64,000 nt of DNA from Lates calcarifer (Eukaryota > Chordata > Actinopteri > Centropomidae): assembly GCF_001640805.2 (NCBI RefSeq), contig NC_066845.1, positions 22,322,307 to 22,386,306 on the forward strand, read 5' to 3'. Below, one piece after another: positions 49,301 to 60,927 of the stretch. The translations under genes were made by a program, and so were the position numbers. Under the pieces are notes generated by a model. That model was not told the DNA's origin and made no database searches. It worked only from the letters and a program-made list of their open reading frames with translations. Each line of letters begins with the position of its first letter. Within the stretch, counting starts at the first letter, position 1.

Positions 49301-49970
49301 ATCCATCCACCCATTTTCTTCTGCTTATGCGGGGTCAGCAACACGCAAAGCAGGGTATTCCAGACATCCTTCTCCCAAGTAATATTTTCCTCCAGCCAGA
49401 TGAGATATGTAATCCATACAGTGAGTTCTGAGTCTACCCTGAGGTCTCCTCCCAGTTGAATGTGCCCCAAAAACCTCCAAAGAAAGGCACCCAGAGGCAT
49501 CCCAATCAATATGCTGGAACCACCTCAACTGACCTCTTTCGATGTGAAGGAGCGGCAGCTCTACTCTGAGCTCCTCACCCTATCTCTATCCACCAGCAGT
49601 TGTGGCAGCAACTTTTTCCCCACCCAGAGGGAGCAATCCATTGTTTTCTGGCTGAGAACCATTGCCTAAAACTTGGAGAACCTGACCCTCATCCCGACTG
49701 CATCATACTTGGCTGTAACCTGCCCCAGTGCATGCTGAAGGTCATGGTCACTACATCATCTGCAAAGAGCAGAGATGCAGTTCCGAGGTCCCCAAACCAG
49801 ACTCAGCTGCGCCTTGAGATCCTGTCCATGAATATCACTATGCCAAGAATGTGAACACAGCTCTCACTTTGGTTGTACAGGGACCGGATGGGTCACATCA
49901 GCAGCCCAGGTACCCCATTCTCCTGCAGTACCCCCGACAGGGTCCACTTGGGGACAGGGCCTGATGAGGG
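49300..49970 (-). mobile_element. LINE reverse transcriptase fragment, copy C
   Basis: Same family as 9240-9640. From the right, the minus strand resembles the RT fingers/palm with frames broken repeatedly. DNA equivalent to a DDVV motif is at about 49755, then SGMRVRFSKF and AMVLSQKT lead toward the C-terminal tail LRWFQHIDWDAS, LEVFGAHSTGRRPQGR and TVWITYLI-W. At least three frame changes and stops make it dead. The + strand frames here are shadows. Confidence 0.7.
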
Positions 49971-50223
49971 TGGTGTGCAAAAAATGTTATTTTTTTCATT
50001 AATCAGGAAGTTGATGTAACTCATACATACATCGTCTGATCGTTTGTAACATGCCCAGGTGTACAAAAAAGCATCTTGACATCTCTTTTTCTGGCAGCAT
50101 ATTTTTTAATTTTTTTTATTTTTATTTTTTGACTGTCACAATCGTATCTGTCCCACTTTAAACAATGTCAGGGGTGTGAGAGTTTTTAGCTTGATGACCA
50201 CCGATTATCTGGTTATCTCCTGC

Positions 50224-51210
50224 TAGGGCTGGGCGATGTGGAAAAAAAATTGGTCAATATTGATATAAATCTCAATATAAATCAAATCACTATTTCTGTC
50301 GAACTTAGAGGTTCTTCTTTACTCCTGAGTGAGATGTGAAGATACCATAAGGCCAATGTCGACCATTTCATACATCAGTTGGGAAGATCCTGAACTCACA
50401 GTCAGTGGATGAGTTGCTACACTTTTTAAAAAAGCTGCCTCACAGTTCATACACAGAGCACTGCACGGCTGTAAACTTTACAACCAGATTTTTGTCTTGA
50501 AATGATCAAACCACAAAACTAACTGTGGAGTTAGATACTTGATGGAAACAGAGGACAGGGTGACAGCATGATGCAGGCAGTGTGAGTCACTGTATGCTAG
50601 TCGCGAGAAAGTTGAAACTACCGGTTATATGACGAGTTAAAACCAACTGACAGTGTTCAAGAGAGAACTGAGCTATGACCAAGACACCAGCTTTATGTCT
50701 GCAGTGTCGCCGCTATATACGTTTTATAGTGACGGCCCAAAACAGGAAACTTATTGCCGCTACTGCAATAGCCTATTTTAAATTTGCAAAATACCCAGTT
50801 GAGCCGACAGGGAGAGAGAGAAAGAGGGTAAACAGAAGCTAATGTTAAGTCAGATTTGTATTTATATTTTGTATTTTCTACTGGAACAACTCATTTTCTC
50901 TTTTATCTCGCTCCTACTCCTGATGTATATCTGCGCAGGGCTGCAGCATCCTACACATCAGCTCATGTGCTACTCCTGTGTTACTCCAGCGCTCCGTGCT
51001 GTGTGCGTGCCTAACCTGACATAACTCTGTTCCAGCTACATGATTGGTTCGGCGCGGCGATATTATCGTTATCATTGGCTTTTTTTTTTTTTTTTTTTTT
51101 TTTTATCTGTCAGAACAGAGGTAGAACGGGTTCCAGCAATGTTGTTATCAACCTTGTCATATATGTCTATTGAGGAAAGGTTCTATCGCGATATATATTG
51201 TCATCACTTT
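50224..51210 (-). mobile_element. hAT-like non-autonomous element, copy 2
   Basis: It starts with TAGGGCTGGGCGATGTGG, and 50224-50805 is the reverse complement of 3360-4044. The sequence after 50805 (a block with GCTCCTACTCC, CAGCGCTCCGTG and a long T-run at 51080-51104) continues to TTCTATCGCGATATATATTG near 51200, a possible but imperfect opposite end. No transposase frame is present. It ends about 180 bp before channel exon 7. Confidence 0.6.
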
Positions 51211-51388
51211 CAAATCATTCAACCTTTTTCACAAATTAAATTTTATGTGTTAATTGTTTAACACATTGCTGGTTTTGGCTTTTTCATGCACTTTATTGAA
51301 AGTAAGAGAATATTGATTAATGTTAGTCTTATCCTTAAATTGCAACAACTCAACAGTATTAATAAGTGCCTTATGTTAATGTGTTTAG

Positions 51389-51493
<105 letters not shown>

Positions 51494-53163
51494 TGAGTAT
51501 AAACTGTGAGGATGACCTGAGCCGAGCATTTTCAGAGATGTTATTTACATGCCTGTCTATTTCTTGCTGTCTGCCATAGTGAATCAGTAGTGCAACATAA
51601 CAAAACTGTTATAAAACCTGTTTGTACAGGCAGTGGAACAGTCAGTGTGACATGCAGGTATAGGTCGTAGAGGAATTTTGTGTATGCCTGCTTCTAGGGA
51701 TGTAACAATGCACCGTGACATGATGTATTGCGATTCAGAAAATGTGATGATGTGCATCATGACACTGACAAACCATCATGATGTGATTGAAGTGAGTGCT
51801 GTGTCCTACGAAATAAGACTGGTAAAAGTGAATAGGTTTGAACTGCAGTTTTCTCATGTTCCCACAGCCTCTGACAAAGAAACAGCAAGTGGTTGCTTCA
51901 GGTTTTGTTCAGTCAGACGTCTGGAGACAGCTCGCTCTCCTAGTGACCACTTATCAGCTGACTGAGTGACTGTAGTGAGTCAATCCCAAGAGGATTGCAA
52001 GAGGAATAAGAGTCATACTCTTACTCTAATTATGCAGTAATAGGTAAATCAAACTTAATATCAAACTATTATCACACTATTATTTTGTTCAACACAACCA
52101 TATTTGGCTGCTCAGATTACATACAGTAAATGTTTGCAGAATATTTTCAAAAAGTGTACTTTCACTTTAAGGATGAGGGTTATGCATTTGGCAATCATAA
52201 TACTCAGGTAATGTTGCTGGGGTTGCTGGAGTGTAAACATCTCAAAATCTAAACAACAGGAGGATACAGCTGCTGATGTTAGCCTGAACTTTAATTAGAC
52301 AGTCAGTGTTTAGGGCAGAGATTTAGCAAACACTCTCCAAAATACTAATAGTTAGGGTGTAATATTACAGGAGGTATCACTAATGAGGTAACTCATCAAT
52401 GTCAACATGCAGACATCCCACATTTAGAGATTTCCCTTCATCCAGAGCATGTGCTGCTTTTGCATTTACTAATTAACAAATTCTGTGGCAGCTTTAATAT
52501 TCATGAGATTTTATTAAAACATAAATTCACATGATTACATCAATCTGCCACACCTTGAGCAGACTAGATACTATGCATGGTGTGCAGAACCAGTGTAATT
52601 CTGTGGAACATACTCCCTCATTATAAAACAACACAAATAGCAGGCACTGAGTTGTGAGCATCACCACTGAAAATGGCAGAAGACTGTGTTTTTATTGTCT
52701 GTTTTATATCATTACTTTGCAGTTATTATCATCTCTCAGCATCAGCAGTCTCTGAGTGTTGTATCCCATCCTCCACTTGTGCAAAATTTAAGCTACAGTA
52801 TATCGCCCATACCAAATTGTGATAGTAATTTAATTTTTGTATTGGGTCAGGTAGCTGTACAGTTATAATAGACCAAGAATCAAACATGTAATCAAAATCC
52901 CCCTGTGGTTCCTCAACCATATGAGTTACTAGTTTTTTTGTTTATTTTTTTCTTTGTCTATTTTCCTTTAAATATTTCAGTAATAATAGATTCAGTTTTT
53001 CCAGTGCTGAGGTGTTGGAGGATTTATGGATTTCCAGTGTTTCAAGCAGTTTAATTAATATTTCTATAATAACAATGTATCAAAAAACAGTGGAAAAACA
53101 GTGTGACAAAGTGGAAAGGGATGCTCTTCATAGTGATGAATAACACAAGAGGATCAAAGCACC

Positions 53164-53772
53164 AGCTACTGGTCAATAGAGCAGTCAAAACTCAGGATTG
53201 ACAGGATTCACTACAAGAAAGCCTACGACTCAATCCCCCACACAAGTGCACTGATAACATACATGCAGAAAGAGCGGCTGTGGAAAACAACTCTGCAAGC
53301 CGACTCCAACATCAGTTGTGCCATATACCAAGGTGATACACCGTTCCCACTGCTGCTCTGCATCGGCCTGAACCCCCTCAGATAGATCACTGCATAAGTG
53401 TGGCTACATGGTGGCAAATACAGGGACGGTGGTCAGGACTGAAGGGATGCAGTGACCAGAAGCCTGGATAGCAGATATATTGGACAGCTACAAGTACCTG
53501 GGTATCCCTCAGGCCAATTGAAGTCATGATGAGGACGCAAGGAGATCAGCCACAACCTGATACCTCCAGAGGGTAAGACAGGTGCTGAGGAGACAGCTCA
53601 ATGGCAGTAATAAGATCCAAACCATCAACATGTACATGCCCCCCAGAATGAACTGCTAACGGAAGTGGATGACATCAAGGACTCCTATCAGTGGTTAGAA
53701 AAGGCTGGCCTGAAGGATAACAGAGGCTCTGATAATGGCAGCACAAGAACAGGCCCTAAGCACTAGGTGTGC
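53164..53772 (+). mobile_element. R2/R4(Dong)-like LINE remnant
   Basis: The + strand reads IHYKKAYDSIPHT, LWKTTLQADSNISCAIYQGD, LLLCIGLNPL, then after frame changes a YKYLGIPQ-like piece, LQRVRQVLRRQLNG, and finally DDIKDSYQWLEKAGLKD. Order and wording match the RT palm and C-terminal domain of site-type LINEs that resemble R2/R4. The catalytic YMDD-containing segment has been deleted between about 53385 and 53415. Multiple stops are present. Confidence 0.65.
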
Positions 53773-56127
53773 AAATCAAGCTCTTTCACATTATGACGTA
53801 TCAATTCAATGGACAACAATTTGCTGTTTGCTGATATCACAAATTCTGCTACCATACAATTTCAATTTGATTCAACTCAGAAGCCAGTGATCGATATGAG
53901 ACAATATCATCTGCTGATCACTTCCATTCATATCAAATCACAAACAGCAACTAAAATATCATTTGACATTTATATTCCTGAGCTCAACCAGACATTTAAA
54001 TGAAAAACAATCTTCTCTTTTACTATAAATAGACATGTTTACTGTAAAGTGTCACATTCTGATATATTGAGCTTTACATTTTTCACATTCTATGTAAGAA
54101 AACTGAAAGAACATTAAATTCCTATTTGCATACATTAAAGCAGGATATTGTGTAAACCTTACTCCTATTTAGAGCCTAAAACGAAACATTTTTAGAAATT
54201 AGTAATAATAACCAAAGTAGTACAGTCTTCCTTTATCATAGTTACACACTACACCTTCAGATATAGGTGCCATTTTTCCTCAGATCATCACTCATATTTT
54301 GTTTGGAGGTGTGCACGCCCCGGCTGAGAAAGACATGCTGGGGGAATTTCAAAATAAAGGCACATCATACAAATTATTAAATTGTAATGGATTGTGATGT
54401 TATATGCTATGTCAGTGTCTGGAACAACCAGGACTCTTCCTAGAGCTGGCTGTCTGAGCCAAACTGAGCAATCAGGGGAAACAGCCTTGTTAACAAAGGT
54501 GACCAAGAACCTGATGGTCACAGATAGAAACAGTTCAAAGCATCATGTCTTATTTCCTGAATCTTGATTCTCAGAGTCTGAGAATCCTTTATTAGATGTT
54601 TCACTGAGGAAAGGTTTCCATCTGACCACTCTGCCACAGAGCCCAGAATGTTGCACTGATGATTGTCCTTCTGATAAGTCTCAACATTTTCTTGTTTATT
54701 TAATTTTGACAGCAATTAATTGGGTGCTGTTGGGAGTGGAGTGAACTACAGTGAACAAACTGCAGTCAGCTCCACTTTGCAGTCATTTTTATGTCCATAA
54801 TTTTCCTCAGTTATTTCTGCGTTACCTTTTTTCATGACTGTGTGTAAACTAATGCTATTATCTTAAACAGGCAGCCAGGTACAGAAATGATATTATTTTT
54901 GAGTACAAACATTATATCATTAATTTCACAGTTGACACACACATACTTGGGTCCTAAGCAACACGCTTGTTGTTGGAAAAAAATGACATAGACATACAGA
55001 CCGAGATTATTTTGATTATATATATGAAAATAACAACATATTAGTTTTATTTTGCTCAACACACACCATGTACATATAACATTACTTATATTTAAAGGTC
55101 AAATCATTCTAACCACAAAAAAAGAAAATAGTTATGACCTCACAATGAAATACAGCACCAAACTTTGTAACCATTTCCATCTTTATGCAAATTAGCAATT
55201 CTTGATTTTAAATCTTAGAATTATTTTTTGCGAGGCCTGGTTCACATTAGCAGATTCTTCTTGTATATAGCAAACTGAAAATGTTTGAGTCTTTTTATTA
55301 GTTAAAGTAGTTCTAACTCCCACCTCCAATCTTATTTCACTGATTACACTCCAGGTTTGCTGACCCCTGACTCAAGTTAGCTCTTGTTTTTGTTGTTTGT
55401 GCTCATTGGATCAGGGGCACATATTTTTTACAAACTACACTGTAAATGTTGGAATGATGTCATCAGTATAGACAAGAGCAATGCAAAGAATACTATGTTA
55501 CTGATTAAAAATTGATTGTTCATAAACGTAACTTTTCAAATTCTTACTCTCACATACACACACATACCATACATCTATACTGTATGAAAGAAAGGCTTGA
55601 CAAAAGCTTTAGAAGGCCGGTAGCTTTTAGCTGCCTCTTCTGTGGTTATCTTGTCCTCTCTGTTTCCTGCTCTCTAGAGATTGTCAGGTGGCCTTACAGT
55701 TACTTTGGAGGTGGAAGGTCAGTGATGCTGTCTGGCAGGGCCACGCGGGGGCCATGTCATTGTTTAAAGGCCATGATCTGAGCTTCAGAGCAGGCAGGAG
55801 AGCAGATACATGCAGGGTTGAGAGGCTGCAGACCCCCATGGGAGATCAGGGCCATTCAATCAGCTTTTATTCTATCAGCATGGACAGACTGGGATGAGGT
55901 GTGGCTGTGTTCAAAGTTAAACCACAGTCAGTCACTTCTTCTGAACTCTAAAAACTCCTCTCACACATCTCTAGTTTGTCTAACTTAACTGTGACTGTAT
56001 CCTAGCTAACAGTGTGTCTTAGATGTGTGTATTAGATGAAAATACAATTCCAGTGGGATGATAGTATTGCTCTGTGTTAACTGTTTATGGACATGTTAGC
56101 TACAACAACTTCTTAAGGCAGAAGAAA

Positions 56128-56360
56128 ATTCTGAGCAGTTTTAGTGGTGTGGTGGGAGCATTGTTGTGCTGAGCAAGGCCCCTATGATTTGGGAATGCTG
56201 TTGCTGGGTTGGGGGTGGTGGGGGGGGGATCTACAACAATATTTAGGTGTGTAGTATGTGTTAAACATCCAGATGAATGAAGAACCCAAGGTTTCTTAGC
56301 GGAACATTGGATTGTAATGAGATCACTTCACCTGTCAGTGGTTTTAGTTGGTGTACATTG
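56128..56360 (-). mobile_element. Internally deleted Tc1-like element (MITE-type), copy 2
   Basis: It shares with 15548-15964 the CTGAGCAGTTTTAGTGGTGT region, a GGAGCATT...GCTGAG...GGCCCCTATGAT region and the deletion junction around AAGGTTTCTTAGCGGAACAT followed by TGGATTGTAATGAGATCACTTCACCTGTCAGTGGTTTTA. It has lost most of both ends. No coding capacity. Confidence 0.65.
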
Positions 56361-56556
56361 TACATATGTAATCCATTTGAATGAATGCTTTTGTTTGATA
56401 ACAGGAATGCAGGATACTATACTGAGTGTTTATATGCATTTGCATATTTTAATTGTATCATATTTTTATGTATCAGTGTGTATCTGTGTGAGAAAGTGTG
56501 ACTGTAAGCTGCTACAATGCTGGGAAATCATAGCTTCCACAATTTCTGCCTGTATG

Positions 56557-56584
56557 CACACACACACACACACACACAAACACG

Positions 56585-56615
<31 letters not shown>
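56557..56615 (+). repeat. (CA)n and (GA)n compound microsatellite
   Basis: (CA)n at 56557-56578 is followed after a short spacer by (GA)n at 56592-56615. The Ser/Leu-Val/Cys-rich frames here on both strands are translations of the repeat. Confidence 0.95.
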
Positions 56616-58304
56616 CACACTGTACACTCAACCAGCACACATGGATGCACTGCACATATGCTATAGAGATAAAGACATGTAGCCACAAAATTAGCTTTAG
56701 ACACACTGACAGGCACATATACAAACACAAACACCCTCAGGAAACAGGCAGGCAGCCACTGCAATGCAGATGTTGCAATGCTCTGTTATTTCAATAGTCT
56801 GTCTTCCTGTCTCTTAAACTCTCTCTCTTTCCTTATAGGTTTCTCTGTCCCTGCCTCTCTTTTTCTTCTCTTATTCCACCTCCCTCTTTCTGCCTCATCT
56901 CTTGCATATCACATTTTCCACTCAGCTCATTTTAACTCAAAACTGTCTTATTGGTATAACATATCCACAACCCCATTGTTGGCAAAGCAATACAGCAGCA
57001 ATGAAGATGATGTACATAACATAATATTACTACAATCTTATACTCCCTGTATAATGTAAGTACTGTATATGTACATGTCCTGTTTGTAAACACCTTACTG
57101 GCATATACAACACATTCATTTGTATTTCTCTCTGCCTTTATATTCTGTTAGCTGGCCTTAGCTGCCGTGTCACCACACACAGAGGGTGTTATTTAAAAAG
57201 GGGGGATTAATAACACAGAGCCAAAGCCTCCTGTGCAGTTCCAGGTTGCTTCATGACACAGACAGATTTTTGCTGGAAGATGCCCATGTATCACAACAGT
57301 GTAGCTCTTTTTGTACTTTTGACCATTTCTCCCAGGACAAAACTAAGACCCAAGTCTGGAGACATATGGAAGTCTCAAGTCAATGATTCCCCAAGTCAAG
57401 TCCAAGTTCTTAACTTAATATTTTGGTTCTTACAAAGTCACTATGCAGCCTTCACCAAATGAAACTGTAATGCAGAGGATAAATAAGAATTTTAGTAGTG
57501 CAAACTGATAAATGATAAATGCTTGTATTTGTATGTACTACTTCCAAATAAACTTATTACCATTTTAAAAAACACATGATCAGTTACATCTATTATGTTA
57601 TTCAGTATGTTATTAGTGGCTTTCTTGCTAGATTCTTTTAAGATTCCCTAATGTCTTTTGTTTTTAGAAATGAGTCTAGCAACAAATCTATGAGCCTTTA
57701 TTAGTAACAGAAGAGAGATGACAGGAAATGAGGGGAGAGAGAGATGGGGAACAAGCTTTACATGTCAGTGATATTCTGTGTCATCTGGTATTTGTCTGCT
57801 GGTCATCTCTGTCGCAGGCATCTTTACTTCCAGCTTGTACTGCATGATTGCCGTTGGAATGAGAGAAAGTGTTTCTGTTGTCAGGAAAATGCTGCACACT
57901 TTCTTATAACCTGATTTTTAATCTTTGGTCTTGGGCAGGATATCACGTTTTTCCAAGTCAAAAGGCTGACGTGAAGTGAAGTTACAAGTCACTGGGCCGA
58001 ACTGAAAAATAATTCAGAATTGTACCAAATCTAAGGTCATTAGACTCATGCCTCGATTTGGACTCAAGTCCATGCCACATGACTTGGCACCTGAATGGTT
58101 GTTGTTTAGAGAGGACGGAGCAGGGCCTTGTTCAGGCCTTGTTAGCTTGCTAACAACCCTGCTGTTGATGTTGAGCCATTCTACAATGTGACTGAACACC
58201 AAATCTTGTCTTAACTGCTGGAGGCCAGTCTACTGTTTACCTGTTAACCAGCTTCAGGGTCTGTGTTGGATTCATTTTCATTTTGGATAATCATTTCTCA
58301 GGTG

Positions 58305-58645
58305 GCACGGTGGCGCAGTGACGCAGTGGTTACCACTGTTGCCTCACAGCAAGAAGCTTCTGGGTTTGAGCCCCGGTCAGCCTGGGGCTTTTCTGTGTAG
58401 AGTTTACATGTTCTCTCTGTGCCTGTGTGGGTTCTCTCTGGGTTCTCCAGCTTCCTCCCACAGTCCAAACACATGTAGGTTAATTGGTGACTCTAAATTG
58501 CCCGTGGGTGTGAATGTGAGTGTGAATGGTTGTTTGTCTCTATGTGTTGGCCCTGTGTACCCCAATGCCAGTGACAGCTGGGATAGGTTCCAACCCCCCG
58601 TGACCCTTAACAGACAAGCGATATAGATAATGGATGGATGGATGA
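58305..58645 (+). repeat. Teleost SINE-like repeat, near full length
   Basis: The order GGCACGGTGGCGCAGTGACG, CAGTGGTTACCACTGTTGCC, CCCCGGTCAGCCTGGGGC, GTTTACATGTTCTCTCTGTG, CCTCCCACAGTCCAAACACA, TGACTCTAAATTGCCC, GGTTCCAACCCCCCGTGACC and TATAGATAATGGATGGATGG is a highly abundant fish repeat whose 3' half also occurs at 27610-27762. It inserted about 115 bp upstream of exon 8. The 102-codon frame inside is incidental. Confidence 0.75.
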
Positions 58646-58678
58646 ATAATTATTTCTCCCTTTCTTTCTTTCTCACTC

Positions 58679-58680
<2 letters not shown>

Positions 58681-58731
<51 letters not shown>
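58681..58731 (+). repeat. cacna1b: (TG)n tract adjoining exon 8 acceptor
   Basis: A 51-bp uninterrupted (TG)n run ends 30 nt before exon 8. It is followed by TTGTGTGGGGTTTCTTTGTG and TTTTCTTCAG, so the polypyrimidine tract is short and interrupted. UG repeats in this position bind splicing factors such as TDP-43 and CELF proteins in other genes (established for the human CFTR intron with a TG-T tract). An effect here is inference. Confidence 0.95.
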
Positions 58732-58734
<3 letters not shown>

Positions 58735-58761
58735 TGTGGGGTTTCTTTGTGTTTTCTTCAG

Positions 58762-58877
58762 GGAGTTTGCCAAGGAAAGAGAACGGGTGGAGAAGAGGCA
58801 AGAATTTCTGAAGCTCCGCAGACAACAGCAAATAGAAAGAGAATTAACTGGATACCTGGAGTGGATTTGCAAAGCAG
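58762..58877 (+). CDS. cacna1b: cacna1b exon 8: start of I-II linker, AID
   Basis: The 116-nt exon completes a Gly codon and encodes [20 protein letters not shown] and [18 protein letters not shown]. The second part is the alpha-interaction domain that binds the cytoplasmic CaV-beta subunit, and its QQIER (QxxER) motif is the Gbeta-gamma contact known in Cav2 channels. It has Thr where mammalian Cav2 AIDs have Asn (ELNGY). Acceptor TTTTCTTCAG, donor GTCAAA, which is weak. The next two AID residues, EE, come from exon 9. Confidence 0.95.
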
Positions 58878-59019
58878 GTCAAAAAACAAATACACACACT
58901 TTCTGTCTGCTTTGGCCAAACTATTCATTACAATTACATTTAAATGAAAAACTTGACTGTAATTGGTATATGACCTAATTGTGACTACTTTAAATTCAAG
59001 TGTGGTTCTTGTGTTGCAG
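58878..59019 (+). other. cacna1b: Intron 8 (142 bp)
   Basis: A very short intron with weak donor (GTCAAA) and acceptor TTGTGTTGCAG; it contains nothing else. Confidence 0.9.
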
Positions 59020-59106
59020 AGGAGGTGATGCTGGCTGAGGAAGACAAGAATGCAGAGGTGAAATCTGTGGATGGAGCTTGGTACAAAAGAAAACACAATA
59101 ACTCTG
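59020..59106 (+). CDS. cacna1b: cacna1b exon 9: I-II linker, extended form
   Basis: The 87-nt exon completes Glu and encodes EVMLAEEDKNAEVKSVDG followed by AWYKRKHNNS, leaving one base. EEVMLAEEDxNAEEKS is the Cav2.2-type sequence after the AID. Mammalian exon 9, as I recall, is 57 nt and stops at the PLD position, so this exon has 30 extra nucleotides (about 10 residues: GAWYKRKHNN, basic and with an aromatic pair) in frame. Acceptor TTGTTGCAG, donor GTGAGG. The only internal alternative donor noticed (GAGGTGAAA) would break the phase with exon 10. Confidence 0.9.
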
Positions 59107-60509
59107 GTGAGGACTGCCATATTTAGAGTCAGTTATGTAGATAGAAATAACTGACCAGGTTAAAAGGATTATAAAACTGTGTGCCTTGTTAGAGGTATAA
59201 TTAGGTTTTCACCAGCTAAAAATACCAGGACTAAACCAAAATACATATAGCCTATATCTAGAAAAGGTATGATCTCTGATGTAAATTTAGGGGGATCATA
59301 TTATTTAGCATCCAGCTGCAATGTGACAGATACTCTGTCAAGGTACATTTGTTTCCTGCTTCCTAAAACATTTGCAGAGCTTTGTCTACAGCAGCTGGTG
59401 GTCTTTCTTCTTCCCCTCTTCTATTGTTGCATCACCACCTATCTTCTGTGATGCATTACCATTATCAGCTGTCTACACATTACTGCCATCTACAGTCAGC
59501 AGAAATTTGCTTCATCAATACATCCCTTTGCTGGTAGAACATGTGATTGAAACTCTGCTCACAACTCTGCAGCACCACCACTGCTCAGAATCTGCATGGG
59601 GTACTTTTAGCACTCTTTCACACCTGAAGCTCAGTTCATTTGGTCTGCGCTAAGGGGAAAAAAATATATCACTGCCGCTGTCTTTCAGTTCTTGTCATGT
59701 TCATGTTTACACTAGCTCTTCACAAACAAAACATGAGCTAGAAATATAAAGATGGTATGTAAGGCAGATTACTTCTTGATTGAAGAGTTTTGTTGATGTC
59801 ATCCTGCATCATCATGTGAAAGCTGTCAATCAAACCCTGGGAGACTGTGTGAAACGGATCGTCTTAGTCCACTTTAAAGTTGACTCTAGTGCAGTTAGTT
59901 TGTAGTGTCAAACAGAAAAAAACAAAAAACACAAGTCTACAGTGATAACTCTTGTAGTAAAATCACAAATAAAACTGCAGTATAACTTAATTCAGTCAAT
60001 TTATTAAATTAAAAATTAGCTATACACTGTGTGGTTTCACTTGTTAATGAACTGCTCTAAATGTAATATGAACCTGTGCTTTTCCTACAATGACAAGTCA
60101 AAATGTCTGTTGTGAAAAATCTCTTGAGTTATCCTCTAAGCTTAAGATTTAACTCCCATTATCCCCAGTCATTTTCATGTTTGCCCCTATAATCACTTCC
60201 ATATTTCATATTCTCTCTTCACACATTTCTCTCCACGTCTCAAACACATTTTAATCTGCACTTACAGTCTACGGTCTATTATTAAATGATCCAACAAATA
60301 ATTATCAATTTAAAAGCACCAAAGTTTGAAACATTTTTTGGAATTAAATGCTGTCATAAAAACACTGTATGTTAGTAGATTATACTGTATGTGTGTAGGA
60401 GTAACTAGCTTGCTCCATACTGTTAGACCAGCAGTCATCTGGGCAGCTTCCTAACTGAGTAATCAATATGTGGCTGATACAGGGGTCAATTCCACTGGCA
60501 TCCCCCTCT

Positions 60510-60550
<41 letters not shown>

Positions 60551-60927
60551 CCACTACTGTCTCTCATCTGCAGCCTCACCCAGGATAACAGTCAAAGTGA
60601 TTATGGGTGGAGGGCTAATGAGATTAGAAATAAGTACAGAGGTTCACCAGAGTTCAGAGTCAGTGTGGGTGAACGAATGCCCTTCACTCATTCAAGCAGT
60701 TTTCTATCTAGTACTCTCTACAACTCTGTTTTATCTTTTATCTAGTCTTGATACTGTTCTTGATATGATATGTATGGTATATAGAGTAATTAGAATTTCA
60801 TCACAAGCAGAATAAAAGAGAAAGTATCTTTCTTTTGAATTTTAACAAAACCTTCTGAAGCTTTATTTAATAATATACATATTGTATACTGTGTGAAGTA
60901 TGTTTTTTTTCCATATTGTATTTGCAG
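59107..60927 (+). other. cacna1b: Intron 9 (1.8 kb)
   Basis: From GTGAGG to TATTTGCAG. Apart from the (TG)n tract it contains nothing I can identify. The frames at 59269-59653 and 60468-60815 lack domains and the latter includes the repeat. Confidence 0.85.
60513..60544 (+). repeat. (TG)n microsatellite
   Basis: About sixteen uninterrupted TG dinucleotides in intron 9. Confidence 0.95.

Larger units (their letters stand above)
30577..51388 (+). other. cacna1b: Intron 6 (20.8 kb)
   Basis: The largest complete intron in the window runs from GTGAGT to TGTTTAG. It holds a Tc1 remnant, a short repeat with the GTGCCGCGGCACA motif, an internally deleted Tc1-like element, two fragments of one L2-type LINE family, a minus-strand SET-domain gene-like unit, a second LINE fragment and an inverted hAT-like element. 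Stretches with nothing I can identify are about 30600-31300, 32480-33830, 33910-36940, 37720-39900 and 46460-49300. Confidence 0.85.

Noticed and set aside
56317..56764. Frames of 72-121 codons around 56.5 kb resembling Ser/Leu or Cys-Val-rich secreted proteins
   Set aside because: They are translations of (CA)n/(GA)n microsatellites.
58540..58947. Frames with (THTH)n or (CVCV)n
   Set aside because: Translation of the (TG)n tract. The useful part, after the acceptor at 58762, belongs to channel exon 8.
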